From Monodelphis domestica (lineage: Eukaryota; Chordata; Mammalia; Didelphimorphia; Didelphidae), in the NCBI RefSeq assembly GCF_027887165.1, contig NC_077231.1:190464334-190528333 (forward strand): a DNA stretch of 64,000 nt, given 5' to 3'. Below, piece after piece: positions 47,473-58,929 of the stretch. Both the position numbers and the translations under genes were made by a program. The notes beneath the pieces are model-generated. The model ran no database searches, was not told the origin of the DNA, and saw only the letters and a program-made list of their open reading frames with translations. Position 1 is the stretch's first letter. Every line of letters begins with the position of its first letter.

Positions 47473-48259
47473 GTGAGAATAATTAGAAACAATTTAAATC
47501 CTGTAAAATGTAAGGTCCCTTGTAGCTCTAAATTCTATGATCTTGTGATCCTATAATATTATTCTATTTCCAGTTTGTGTCCTGCCCTCTAGCATAGAAT
47601 TTCTCTTTTATCACTCTTGAACTTTGACTAATAAATCCTTCTGCCTCTTGCTAATCCTACCTCAATTCCTCTCTACTGCTTTATAAAATTATGTTCTCTA
47701 TCTTCTTTCTAATATTTTAAAATATCATATTATATTCAAAAGTTTGCATTTGTTAAAAGGGTGAATCTGTAGTGGAAACAGTAACTTTCCTTCTCTATCC
47801 AAATATAAATTGGGCTACTTTTCCCTTAAAAGGTATTGAAATCATCCCTAAGACTTTATTAATTCAGAGAATGAAAGGTTAGGACAGTTGATGTTGCTTC
47901 CTGGTTGCTTCAGTATAAAATGTCCAGTCTCAAATACTTGGCTGGAGGACTACCATGGGCAACTTAGGGGAAGAGAAGTTTGTTCATCTGAATCAAATAA
48001 TGGTGCCTTGATTATGTATCCTTGTCGACTATCTCTCCCCTACTATTGCTAAGAAAATATCTGTTATTAACTATTGAAAGTATCTCATCTTTTTAAAAAA
48101 TTTCAACTAATAGGAAAGTGGCTTGAGTTATATCTAGCTCAGAATATAGTACACCCAAAAGAAAACCTCTCAGACTTTGAGTTCTGGGAAGTACAGGTCT
48201 TCATGCACTTTTAGTTCTCTTTGGCATGGTATCTCTAATTGGTCTGCTCGGGGTCTCAA

Positions 48260-48441
48260 AAAGAGATAGATAGATAGATAGATAGATAGACAGATGAGAC
48301 AGAGACAGAGACAGAGGAGGAGGGAGAGACAGAGAGAAGGAAAAGAAAAGGGAGAGGGAAAGGGAGAGGGAGAAAGAAAGAGGGAGAGAGAGAAAGGGAA
48401 GGGAAGTGGAGAGGGAGAGGAAGAGGGAGAGGGAGAGAGAA
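48260..48441. repeat. (GATA)n followed by a long purine-rich tract
   Basis: A GATA run at about 48263-48291 is followed by roughly 145 bp of almost pure G/A in GAGACA, GGGAGA and GAAAGG units. The low-complexity proteins read from it (Pro/Ser/Leu-rich on the minus strand, Arg/Glu/Gly-rich on the plus strand) are artefacts. Confidence 0.95.
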
Positions 48442-48454
48442 CACTTTTTATCTT

Positions 48455-48620
48455 GGGGCAGCTAAGTAGTTCAATAGATTGAGAACCAGGACTAGAAACA
48501 GGAGGTCCTGGGTTCAAATTTTGCCGCAGACACTCTAGCTTTGTGATGCTGGGCAAGTGACTAACCTTACTGCTCTTCTTCCTTGGAACCAATACACTGT
48601 ATTGATTCTAGGATTGAAGA
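48455..48620 (+). mobile_element. SINE1_MD-like SINE
   Basis: Sense copy: 'ggggcagctaagtagttcaa', 'aggtcctgggttcaaatttt', 'ctgctcttcttccttggaac', 'actgtattgattctaggatt'. Confidence 0.85.
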
Positions 48621-48709
48621 GGAGAGATTGAAAGAATTTTTTGATGTGCCAGGTACCTGTACTAAGCATTGGGGTTACAAAAACAAGAAAACAGTATCGT
48701 ACATACTTT

Positions 48710-49200
48710 TAAATCAAATCAGTTAGTATATATTCATCACCTATCATGTGCCAGGCATTTTACTAAGAGCTAAGGATAGAAAGACAAAAAGCAGACTCTA
48801 CCTTCATGAGGCTCATGGTATAATGACTAGCTCACACAAGCAACTATGTACAAACAAGATTACACAAGCTAATTTGGAGATAATCAGAGAGAAGGGAGGT
48901 ATTTGCATTATGGAGGACCAGGAAGGGCCTTTTGCAGAAGGCAGGACTTTAGATGGGCCTTGAAGGATGGCAGAGTAGCCAGGAGTTAGAGATACAGAGG
49001 GAGAGAATTACAGATATGGGGAAGAACCAAGGACAATTCTCAAGAGTTGGTAGATGGAGCATCTTGTGTGAGGAACAGCCAGGAAACTAGTGTTACTGAA
49101 TTGTAGAGTATCTGAAATAAAGTATAAGATTGGAAAACATGGAAAGTATGAAGGACTTCAAAAAGAAAAACAGAATTTCAAGGAGTTTGAATTCTAATAG
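48710..49200 (-). repeat. L2 LINE 3' region
   Basis: Complement L2: 'catgtgccaggcattttact', 'accttcatgaggctcatggt', 'gggccttgaaggatggcaga', 'gaggaacagccaggaaacta'. A smaller L2-like end lies just left at 48640-48690. Confidence 0.82.
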
Positions 49201-49209
49201 GAATAGATA

Positions 49210-50290
49210 AAACATGGAGGAAACGAGAAGGGAGGTCAGCCAGTCAGTGTGGAGATGGGACAGCCTAGAAGGTGAGACTAAAGTGGGATTGGATCTTTGC
49301 ATGATGGCAGTTCCTGGCAGGGGCTCACCAATGGTTTAAGTCAGTCTTGGGTTGAGTCATCCTCAGAGCACTTGGCAGCAAGTGTAGAGGTGGACTAGTC
49401 AAGAAAGTTGTAGAGAAAACGTAGGTCTTCTTCAGGGCTCTAGCTCCATGAGGGTCAGGATCACAAAAGCATGAGTCCACTTCTATGAGAAATAACCATA
49501 TATGGTATCCATGAAATCATTTGAGAACATAATAAACCCATGGTTTTCTAGTCTTCTTGGTCTCCATTATGGACAGTAGTATGTTACTGGCCTTTAAGAA
49601 GCATCATGAAATGATAATGCTCTGGAGGCTTCAAAATAATGAGAGGGGCAAAAAGGCTAAGACATATCAATAATATTGAGTATCCAAAGGATGATGTCGC
49701 CTAATGAAAATGCCTTGCCTTCATTACTTTATTGCCAATAGTCCATATTTGGACCCCTGTGCACTAAAATGCAATTGTAGTATTTCAGTGCAAGTCATTA
49801 ATGATTTAATTCAGCATCTGGGCTGACTTTATACATAGGCAGAATAGATAACTGCCTGTCAACATTTTACTCCAAAATAAATCTCCATAAAATGTGAAAT
49901 TGGCATATTTGTCCTGCCTTGAGTCCAGACATCAAAATGCCTTATTAAAAATGTAAATATGTTATGAGAGAGAGATGACACACAATGATGTTTTATCACC
50001 AGGAATATCTATTTGTAAATTAGCAAGATACTAAAGTTGTGAGGGAATGGAACACAAGTTAGGTAAGTTCTGATGGTGGGGATTGGGGAGAGAAGGCAGG
50101 GTGGGTGCTGACCTAGTTCAGGGTCTAGACCTAAAGCCATAGCGCCTAAGAACACTACTCTGTCAAGGTGGAATGAATCTCTAGGCATCTTGGCAGTGGA
50201 GGGTGCTGAAAGGAAGAGAGTAGGTAGTGAAAGAGAATGTGAGATACTGAAAACAAACTTTCCTACTCCCCAGTTTTCTCAAGCTGGCCA
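49210..50290. other. Repeat-poor intronic block
   Basis: No repeat or exon recognised. 49480-50020 in particular is complex sequence without repeats and a candidate for conservation testing. Confidence 0.45.
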
Positions 50291-50299
50291 AATCCAATT

Positions 50300-50450
50300 C
50301 AACCAACATTTGTTAAATTCCTACCGTGTGAAAGACATCCTGCCAGATACTGACCAAAAACAACAACAACAACAAAACAACAACAACCCAGAAACAGTTC
50401 TGACCCTCAGGGAGCTTACATTTGAGCTTTCCTGTTCAGATATAATTAAT
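50300..50450 (-). repeat. L2 LINE 3' end containing a CAA run
   Basis: The segment 'caaccaacatttgttaaatt', 'cctgccagatactgaccaaa', a CAA microsatellite (about 50358-50388) and 'accctcagggagcttacatt' is a complement L2 terminus. Confidence 0.75.
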
Positions 50451-50577
50451 TCAATCTTGGAACACACATGAGTGATTGGATTTTGTTAGATAACCATCCA
50501 TCAATGTACTTTTCAGAAAATCAACAACCAAAAAAAAAAAAACCAACCTTCCTCTTTGTCTTATATTATACATAGTA

Positions 50578-50748
50578 CTATAAAACTAAGTATTGGTTCC
50601 AAGACAGAAAAGCAGTAAAGGCTAGGCAATTGGGGTTAAGAGACTTGCCCAGGGTCACACAGCTAGGAAGTGTCTAAAGCCAGATTTGAACCTAGGACCT
50701 TCCATCTCCAGGTCTGGTTCTCTATTCATCCAGCTACCTGGCTATCCT
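50578..50748 (-). mobile_element. SINE1_MD-like SINE
   Basis: Complement copy: 'aagtattggttccaagacag', 'gacttgcccagggtcacaca', 'gatttgaacctaggaccttc', 'ttcatccagctacctggcta'. Confidence 0.85.
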
Positions 50749-51344
50749 AATCAATATCCTTTTTTTTTTTTTTGCTATAAAGTAGAATGAAAGAATATTG
50801 AGCTCCTTAAGATGATTCAGCTGACTGCTACCAGAAATAGATACTGAACTCAACTCAATAGTCTGAGTGAAGGACTACAAATATGAAATTCCTGTTGTTT
50901 TTTTGTTTTCTTGGTCCTTCCATTGATTTATGATGCACATACCTCTGATAGTCTCTACTCTCCAATGTCCTTGTATTCAAAGTAGACAGAAGTGTGCCAC
51001 AGTTCATTTGGGTTTTGAGAAGGAGGTATCCATATTCCAATGGTACCATACAGGTATGGGGTCAGTTATGTAAGTAGAGCTGCATTTGGATCCTCCAAAT
51101 CTCAAGAACTAGGCAAAGGCAGCCTATGGGCAGATGGGGACCAGGCAGTGGAGAGCTATTGCACCAAATGGCATCCATTGTTATGTTGTGTGTTAGAAGT
51201 TTTTGACTCTTACAAAGTTTTTCCATTATAGCATCTTCTAAGGTTCATTGACTTTAATTGTTTGAATACAAAATCATATTTTGAATAGGGACCAAACATA
51301 GATTCAGAAAGAACTAGGTATGAATCCCAACTCTTTCACTTAAA

Positions 51345-51470
51345 AAAAAATAACCATTAGCATCTCCTTTTTACAGTTGAGGAAACAGGCTCAGAGAGAT
51401 TATGTGACTTACTCCCTCTAACCACACAGATAATAAATGCCAAGACGAGGACTGATTCTACTTTCCCTGC
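51345..51470 (-). repeat. MIR SINE fragment
   Basis: The segment 'tttttacagttgaggaaaca' followed by 'gattatgtgacttactccct' is a complement MIR core. Confidence 0.7.
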
Positions 51471-51479
51471 TATCTCTCT

Positions 51480-52730
51480 ATTATAGTCCTCATCCTTTGG
51501 GGCCATTCTTTACTTCTTCACAATGCATTAATCAAATGAAGTCCAAAAAGGAAAGGACCATTTCAGACTTTCATGGGTATGGAAAATTATATTTTATTCT
51601 AAGTGTTCATACCATTTCTAATTTGTATCATAGGAATAATGTCTCCAAAATACCTGCCATAAATACGCTCCATAGCTATAAACTTCCTAACCTTACCTTG
51701 ATCATTTGACACAAAGTGAAATTATATTATTGCTGTTTATTTTTTGTGGTCATGAGTTCAGCCCATAAATGTGTATAAGTTTAAAGAGCTTAGTACAATA
51801 AATGTCTTTTAGAATTTAAGCCTCTTGGAACATCTTCCTTATTTTTAATCTGAAGTACTTACATTTTCTGCATAGAACAGCTTGCCTTATATGCAATGAA
51901 TGCATGATACTTCTTTTGGGGTTGGGACTAGAAAATCTTGAATATTCCAATTGCTCAAAACTGGGAGCAATTCAAGCATGCTATGATGATCAAAAATCTG
52001 AGACTGATTTCAAAATAAGAAAATTCATTTATTGTTCAAGCTATCAATAGTAAAAAAAATAATTGGTCAGTGATCTCTCTCAATAATCAAAGATCAAGAA
52101 TTCCTGCTATGGTGATCCACAAGTATAATTATAGAAGCTTGTTATTCAACCGTTCCCTTGACATCCCAAGATATCTCTGACTCATGAATAGTCAATGAGG
52201 AGGTGGCTGATCAAACTCTCAATTCTCTCACCCCGAGTGATGGTTGACAGTCTTATGCTTCCCATGACCCTAATGTCTAGAAGGAGAAATCGAGTCCAGC
52301 CTAGTTAATAATGATTTTGTTCAATACTTCTTAATACAAGATTCAATGCCTTGGTTCTACTATTAGCAACCATACCTAGCATTGGCTAGTTCTTATTAAT
52401 CAGGCAAGATAAACTCCTAGTTTCAATTTTCTATTAATCACCCATAATGGAAGAAATTCTTTGTTGGACCATTGTTCCTTGAAGTTCCTAGGACTAAAGC
52501 ACCTAGGTAGGTCTGAGGAACAGATCTAAGATTGTAGTTCAAAATCTATCAAGAGAAATAATTCAACATATAAGAAATAAATTTTGTCAATATGAAAAGC
52601 TGAGTAATCTGGAATGCTCCATAATTATTCTCTCCTTTGCTTAACTAGACTACTCTATCCTGCTACACAAATTAAGCCAAGCCAAAGTAGGTGATCCAAG
52701 AAGCCAAGATCTTCTTCATTATACAAGCTA
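51480..52730. other. Unique intronic block
   Basis: No repeat family or exon recognised. Confidence 0.5.
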
Positions 52731-52734
52731 ATCT

Positions 52735-52885
52735 TTGGATATCAAGTTGGATGGGACCTAGGAGGACAATGTATTCCAAATTCCATATTTTACAGATCAG
52801 GAAGCAGAGCAGAGAATTATGTGATTCATAAATAATCATAAAAGTAATATGTAGCAGAGCCAGGATTTGAAACAAATTCATGATT
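52735..52885 (-). repeat. MIR/L3-type fragment
   Basis: The segment 'tggatgggacctaggaggac', 'ttttacagatcaggaagcag' and 'gcagagccaggatttgaaac' is in complement. Confidence 0.72.
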
Positions 52886-52899
52886 TTAAATCAAAGAAC

Positions 52900-53560
52900 C
52901 TGGCTTAAATCCAAGGTAAATTTTCAGGCTTAAATATTACACACATACACTATGTAATCCACTAGGAAGGACAAATCAAAACATGCTTTAAGGACTGGAC
53001 TTCATTGGCTTATGATGAGAAGTTCATATGATTCTAGGATTTAGAGCAATAGCAGACCTCAGGGAATCTTTCAGTGCAATTTTCAGACAAAATAAGGGAA
53101 ACACATTCATTATACTCTTCTCCTCCCCAGCTACTGCCACTTCTCTCATCATTGTTCTTACTTTTTCTTCTCCACTCTTCTCCCAGTTACCAGCCCACAC
53201 TTATCACCATACCTGTCTTATAGGGCACAACAATTCTTTATAGTTTCTCAAAGAGGGGAGAAGGAAGAATATCCTCAGACAGGAAGGGGAGAAGGATAAC
53301 CTCATAATAGCCTTTACAGAAGATTCTGAGCTTCAAAGTATAAAAAGAAGTTTCTAAATAGAAAAACTGGATGGAGAAAAGGAAAATAATGATAGGAATA
53401 GTGAGAAAATGGGAAAGGATGTTATTGAGGCACAAGTTAAACTTGAGAGTTAAATCTGAAAAAGCTAATTTTCAAGTGATTTATTTATACATAGTTGAGA
53501 ATTAATATGCAAGAATTGCAAAAGGACTAGCAGCCATATACATTTCCACTCATAGTATAT
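52900..53560. other. Mostly unique intronic block
   Basis: Contains only a short possible L3/MIR piece at 53030-53090 ('gcagacctcagggaatcttt'). Confidence 0.45.
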
Positions 53561-53563
53561 AAT

Positions 53564-53565
<2 letters not shown>

Positions 53566-53610
<45 letters not shown>
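53566..53610. repeat. (CA)n microsatellite
   Basis: An uninterrupted CA run of about 45 bp. Confidence 0.98.
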
Positions 53611-53611
<1 letters not shown>

Positions 53612-53639
53612 TATTTGGTAAATCTGTCAGAAAACTTAA

Positions 53640-53765
53640 CTTTTACTCCATCTCTGCTTCTTATTGTCTATGTGAGCTTGGACTAATATGGACCTCAGTT
53701 TTCTCATCTGTAAATAAGATGGTTGGACAAAACAGTCTTTTCTACCCCTAAATAAAATGCCATTT
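53640..53765 (+). repeat. MIR/THER-type SINE fragment
   Basis: The segment 'tctatgtgagcttggactaa', 'cctcagttttctcatctgta', 'agatggttggacaaaacagt' is in sense orientation. Confidence 0.7.
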
Positions 53766-53821
53766 AAATCCTATATTTATATCTAAACACATAAACCTCT
53801 GACAATCACTAAATGACTAAT

Positions 53822-54053
53822 CGGGTGGCATTACTGTTCAGTCATTTCCATCAGTCTGACTTCTTGTGACTCCATATGGGTTTTTTTTTTTTTTGGCAAG
53901 GTGGTTTACCATTTCCTTCTCCAGCTCATTTGAGGAACTGAGGCAAACAAAGTTAACTGTCTTGCCCAGCATTACACAGCCAGTAAATGTCTGAGGCTAT
54001 ATTTGAACTCAGAAAGAGGAAATATTCCTTACTTCAGGCCCAGTGCTTGTCCC
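53822..54053 (-). mobile_element. Mar1-type SINE with 11-bp target-site duplication
   Basis: Complement copy: 'gttcagtcatttccatcagt', a T-run, 'accatttccttctccagctc', 'ctgtcttgcccagcattaca', 'gaactcagaaagaggaaata'. It is flanked by perfect aaatgactaat at 53811-53821 and 54054-54064. Confidence 0.92.
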
Positions 54054-54069
54054 AAATGACTAATATTAA

Positions 54070-56040
54070 ATATTAATTCTAGAAAGCCTTTATATTGGGT
54101 TGCCTGGCCTAGGATTTTTCTATGACTGACCTTGTCTTGAGAGGTGTAAAATTCAGAATGACAGACATATAAAAGACTCCTGTGTTTTAGAGAAAGATAC
54201 TACCCAATTCAGCCAATGTTCAGACTCCTATAGAATTTGGATTGGCCCTTAGCCACACTCAGTTCAAAAAATGAGCCTTGAAGGTTAATTTCATTGACTA
54301 CCTGACACAAAAGGCAGGTATCATGCCACAGGTCTATCTGAATTTTAAGCCTTGTGTATTTCCATAAGGATTTTGCATATTTTCCAATTTTAAATACATT
54401 AGGAATTGAGAAATCCATTTTCCCATAAAGAGACCTACAAACCCTCTAATATCTTGCTTGTAGGAGTATTATCTGTTTCTCTGATTTGTTTTTTTTTTTT
54501 TTTTGGTTGTTGTTGTTGGAAAGGAGAAAATATCTTAGGAATTCAACATCCAGATGTTTTTCCCACTTTTACTAGATATGAGTTGTATTCAACATGTAGA
54601 ATAAATGCAAACCTGATGAATTTATTACATAGAAGTAACTTCTGCATAATTGCTGCACATTAAATGTATATATAATATATATATTTATATATTTATATCT
54701 ATCTATATCATCTGTCTTGATGGTTTTACAGTTAATTTTCTTTAAATGTAAGAAAGGACAATTAAAAAAATAACTGAATTTTTCAAACTCGCTTTACTCC
54801 ACTCCCCAATCCCCTATACTATATTGAGGAAATTCTGGACCTGAGTTAATAGTGTGATAAATATTATTTACTGATATTCAGGAAAGTATAAAACTCAATA
54901 ACATTTTATTCAGGAGAATGGTATAATTTAATGTTTCTTCCCAACTTTTTCTAATAAGCCCACTATAATTTCTTCAAGAATGTTCCTAGGGAGTACTATT
55001 TTAATAGAGTGAAAGATACAGATCATCACTTAATGTTGTGGAAAAATCCATAAAGAAAAAAGTCTGTCTCCTTGCCTGTTTATAACATGATCACCCTTTT
55101 ATGTTCTTAGGCTTAGTCACATGTACTTTCTCTTTTTAAAATGACTATCGTATTCATGTATCTCAATGTTCTAGCTAAATTTTAAGGAGGTTTGTTTATG
55201 GTGGCTGCTTGCCAAAGGCCTTTGCTGAAGTTGTATATGGAAAAGAAAGGAAAAACCCAAACACTGCTACAGTTTATTCTTAGCTTTGGATAATTGGAAG
55301 CTTACATTAAAAAAAAAAGTAACTGGTAGTGTGCTTAGTTTAGGAAAAGAAAGCACCAAGAAGTCATGATTGAAACTAGACAGAAATGAGAATTTCTCGA
55401 ACCCGGAGGGTGCTTAAAGTCCTAGAATGAGTCACAAATCAAGGAGTCACCTGTTGGGGGGAAGCATCTAAAAACAGATTAGGGTCTTCTCTATCTGAAG
55501 ACAGCTTAAAGATAGTCCTGCGGATGGTGTGAGGAGGAATGAAATGACCTTGCAAGAAGGTGTTTTCAGGCATATGGTTCTCCGAATAAGTCACATGCAT
55601 GTTCTCATTAAAAGAGTACAAGGATGGCTCCTGGACTCTATTGAAATACGCACGTGCTCAGAAAGATTGTGCCTCAGTGAAAAAGCCAGTATATAAAAAT
55701 CGAAACTCATCAGTCAGATAAGTTACTGGTCTAAGAATTTCATTACTAAAGGATTTTTCACTGTACAAAATGATTCATCGCAGAATGCCTTGAAAAACTC
55801 GAGCTACCTTAGTGAATTTAAATTAACACTCACTTTACAAAAATATAATAGATATGAACATTTTTCAGGGGCATCACCAGTAGGAAATAAAATCATAGGC
55901 ATCTGCACTGTGCTCAAACAAGTGCTCTCATGTTCTCCTGTGACAAGCAGAGAATCTCTCTCCCTCTCTCCCCCCCACCAATTTTAAGCTCTAGAAGCTG
56001 TTCTCTAAGACTTTTGGTACCCCCTGGGTGGTTCAGGTGT
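54070..56040. other. Unique AT-rich intronic block
   Basis: No element recognised beyond simple TA/TATC repeats at 54664-54710 and T-runs. Confidence 0.5.
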
Positions 56041-56044
56041 ATCA

Positions 56045-56155
56045 TATAGAGAGGCAATATGGTAGAGTAAAAGGAAAATTTGAATCAGGAAAACCTGGGT
56101 TCAAATCCCTCCTCTAACCCATACTGGCTTTATCACACTGATAAATCACTTCATG
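56045..56155 (+). repeat. MIR SINE fragment
   Basis: The segment 'gaggcaatatggtagagtaa', 'aaaacctgggttcaaatccc', 'actgataaatcacttcatg' is a sense MIR head and core. Confidence 0.7.
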
Positions 56156-56244
56156 ATGCCCTAAATAGCTTTTACATGATCAGTTGCTGAGAAAGTGCTA
56201 GCTTGTATTGATAAAGTTTCCTAATCAAGGAGTTCCTTATACCA

Positions 56245-56570
56245 GTCTGGCAATAAGCATTTATTAAGCACCTACTCTTCACCAGGCACTGAGCTAAGAA
56301 GTGGGAATACAATGAAAGGCAAAAGGCACAGTCCTGGATCCCAAGAAGCTCACAGTCTAAAGGAAGAAACAAAATGAAAACAAATATAAACCAAGTAGCT
56401 ATAAACAGGATAAATTGGAGATAAACAACAGAGGGAAGGTGTTGGAATACGAAGGAATCAGGAAGTTTCCTGTAGACCATAGCATTTTAGCTGGGACTTG
56501 AAGGAAGCTGGGGGAAGTCAGAAGACAGAGACAAAGAAAGAGTTTATCATGCATGGAGAACTGCCATTGT
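56245..56570 (-). repeat. L2 LINE 3' region
   Basis: Complement L2: 'caataagcatttattaagca', 'accaggcactgagctaagaa', 'cccaagaagctcacagtcta', 'tagctgggacttgaaggaag'. Confidence 0.87.
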
Positions 56571-56614
56571 GAAATATTTGCACACACTCTGCAGATGGAG
56601 TTGTCTTGCTTAAG

Positions 56615-56755
56615 GAATTTTTAAAAACTCATCTTCTGACTAAGTACCACTTTTAAGACAGGAGAGCAGCAAGGGCTAATCAAGGCTCATGTCTGAGCTC
56701 ATATTTAAACCCAGGTCCAAGCCTGGTTCTCTATTCATTCTTCTACCTGGCTGCA
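56615..56755 (-). mobile_element. SINE1_MD-like SINE, partial
   Basis: The segment 'taagacaggagagcagcaag', 'catatttaaacccaggtcca', 'gcctggttctctattcattc', 'ttctacctggctgc' is in complement, with internal loss. Confidence 0.72.
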
Positions 56756-56912
56756 ATTTTTAAAGAATTTCTCTTTTCTATTTAGATGAGCTGAGGTTTG
56801 GGCATGTTGTGATTGAGTTGACAGTGATGTAATTCTAACAAAAGTGTTTATTGGATAGTTGTGAGAAGTGGGAAAAGTTGCATTTAAAGTGAGATTTGGA
56901 AGTCTCACTTTA

Positions 56913-57179
56913 TTTTTTTAATTGAAAATTTTTATTTAATTAATTTAGAATGTGTTTCCATGGTTTCAAGATTCATGCTCTTTCCCTCCTCTCCCCCGAC
57001 CCCCTCCAGTACTTGGTGTGCAATTCCACTGGGTTTTACTTGTGTCATTGATCAAGACCCATTTCCATGTTATTGATATTTGCATTAGGGTGATCATTTA
57101 AAGTCTACATCCCCAATCATATCCCCATCAACTCATGTGATCAAGCAATTGTTTTTCTCCTGTGTTTCTAATCCCACAG
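56913..57179 (-). mobile_element. L1 LINE 3' end, 5'-truncated, with 17-bp target-site duplication
   Basis: The copy starts with a T-run (the A tail in complement). It then carries the marsupial L1 3' sequence 'gaatgtgtttccatggtttc', 'gcaattccactgggttttac', 'catttccatgttattgatat', 'agtctacatccccaatcata'. It is bounded by perfect ttggaagtctcacttta at 56896-56912 and 57180-57196. It is little diverged. Confidence 0.95.
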
Positions 57180-57402
57180 TTGGAAGTCTCACTTTATAAT
57201 GGAATATAATGGAATAAATAGCTCAAACTGGAAAATTTAAAAATTAAAAATTGATTTGGGGGAAAATCTGAGTTACAATTCTGCATATAAAATTTGCTCT
57301 TTTAAAATACTTAAAAGCATCAAAAGATGACTGATTCTGCCTGGGAATATAGAAATTGTTTGGAGGAAAAACCACCATGTGCTCTGTTGGCACTCACATG
57401 TG

Positions 57403-57440
57403 CTCTTGCTCTCTCTCTCTCTCACTCTCTCTCTCCTCTC
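57403..57440. repeat. (CT)n microsatellite
   Basis: A CT run with a single CA interruption. Confidence 0.9.
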
Positions 57441-57849
57441 AACCAGTTCAAAGTGATAAACTTCTGAGTTCACTGGAATTGTTAAAGTCATCTAGTCAAG
57501 CCTCGGTCCCAATGCAAAAATACCCCCCTTACAACATTCCGGAGAGGGATCTTATTTCTAATCTAGCTTCTCCTTCCTCTCTAGCATAATGTAAAAGTTA
57601 TAAATAGTACTTTGGAAATCAGATCCCTAATTTAGCTTTTCCCTTCTAGCATCTACTGTAAAATCTACAATTAGTGTTTTAGAGAAACTAAACTAGAGAA
57701 ACTAGTTAGCTAACAGTGAGAGAAAGGAAAACTTTGTAAACTGTAGAACATCATGGACTGAGAAGAGTTATTAAATCTGTATAATTTGTAAAATGCATAC
57801 AGGTATCCCTTTCACAGCACAGTGTTAGGAGTTCCAAGAGTAAGGATGA

Positions 57850-58070
57850 TGGCAACTGCCATTTGTACTCTGCTTTACAGGTTTACAAAATGCTTCCTAT
57901 ATATTTTCTCATCTCATAGCAATTATTTGGGATACGTATTCCAGTGATTATTGTGCACATTTACAGATGAAGAAACTGAGATAACAGAGCAGTTAAGTAT
58001 CTTGGCCTAAGCCATATGACTAGTAACTGGAGATGGAATTCAAGTCCAATCTTCTAATCCAAAATCTAGA
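57850..58070 (-). repeat. MIR/THER1-type SINE
   Basis: The segment 'tgctttacaggtttacaaaa', 'tctcatctcatagcaattat', 'acagatgaagaaactgagat', 'gactagtaactggagatgga' is in complement. Confidence 0.78.
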
Positions 58071-58399
58071 GCTCTCTGTGCCACTATCGCTTCTTCTCTG
58101 CCTTTGCTGCCATTTTTGTCCAATAGACTAGATAAAGTGGCTAAAGAAAGAAACCATCTCCTAAAAGTCCCCAACCTACTCCCAGAGAGTAGAATAAGTA
58201 ACACCAGGAGATTCTGACTCAGAGTGTTTTCTAGAAAAAGAGTATTTTTCTTTTTTTCTTTGATATGTACCATATGCTCTTCCAACTGCAGAAGATTCAG
58301 AAGGAATTAGTGAAGTAGGTTGTTTGAGTTTATGAGCTCTTCAGAAACAATGCTGCAATTAAAATTCCTGTCCCCACTGTCTTATGAGGGCCACTTTAT

Positions 58400-58645
58400 G
58401 AAGTAGCCAGGTAGAGAAATGGTTAGTGTTAGGGCTAGAGTCAGGAAAATAACCAAACAACCCAAGTTCAAATCCAGCCTCTGATACTTGTTAGCTGTAT
58501 GACCCTGGGCAGGTTACTCAGCCTCTTTATATCTCAGTTTCCTCAGTGGTAAAAATGTAGATAATAATAGCACTTATCTCCCAGGGTGAGATATTTGTAA
58601 AATTCTTAACACAGTGCCTGGACATAGTAGGTATTTCATAAGGTT
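58400..58645 (+). repeat. MIR SINE, full length
   Basis: The order is 'gagaaatggttagtgttagg', 'ccaagttcaaatccagcctc', 'tgttagctgtatgaccctgg', 'tatctcagtttcctcagtgg', 'aacacagtgcctggacatag'. Confidence 0.87.
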
Positions 58646-58732
58646 TCCTTCTGTCCATTTTATAGACTCCATTTGACTATCTGAATACGTTAACTGTCTC
58701 TGAATCTACCAGCACCTTTATTTTTCTATCTT

Positions 58733-58925
58733 AAAAAAAAAAACCCTTTCCTTCCATCTTTGAATAAACACTGTGTATTGACTCCAAGGCAGAAGATCAA
58801 TAAGGGCTGGGTGATGGGGCTTAAGCAATTTACCCAGGGTCCCACAAATATGATGTATCTGATGCCAAATTTGAACCCAAGACCTCCTATCTCTGGGGCT
58901 AGTCCTCCATCCAGCTGCCTCTACC
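58733..58925 (-). mobile_element. SINE1_MD-like SINE
   Basis: Complement copy: 'tgtgtattgactccaaggca', 'gcaatttacccagggtccca', 'tttgaacccaagacctccta', 'gtcctccatccagctgcctc'. Confidence 0.85.
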
Positions 58926-58929
58926 ATCA

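Noticed and set aside
48263..48291. Regularly spaced short repeats as a CRISPR-like array
   Set aside because: It is a simple GATA microsatellite in mammalian DNA; there are no spacers.
48170..48592. 140-codon Pro/Ser/Leu-rich frame on the minus strand
   Set aside because: It is a translation of a purine/pyrimidine microsatellite joined to a SINE.
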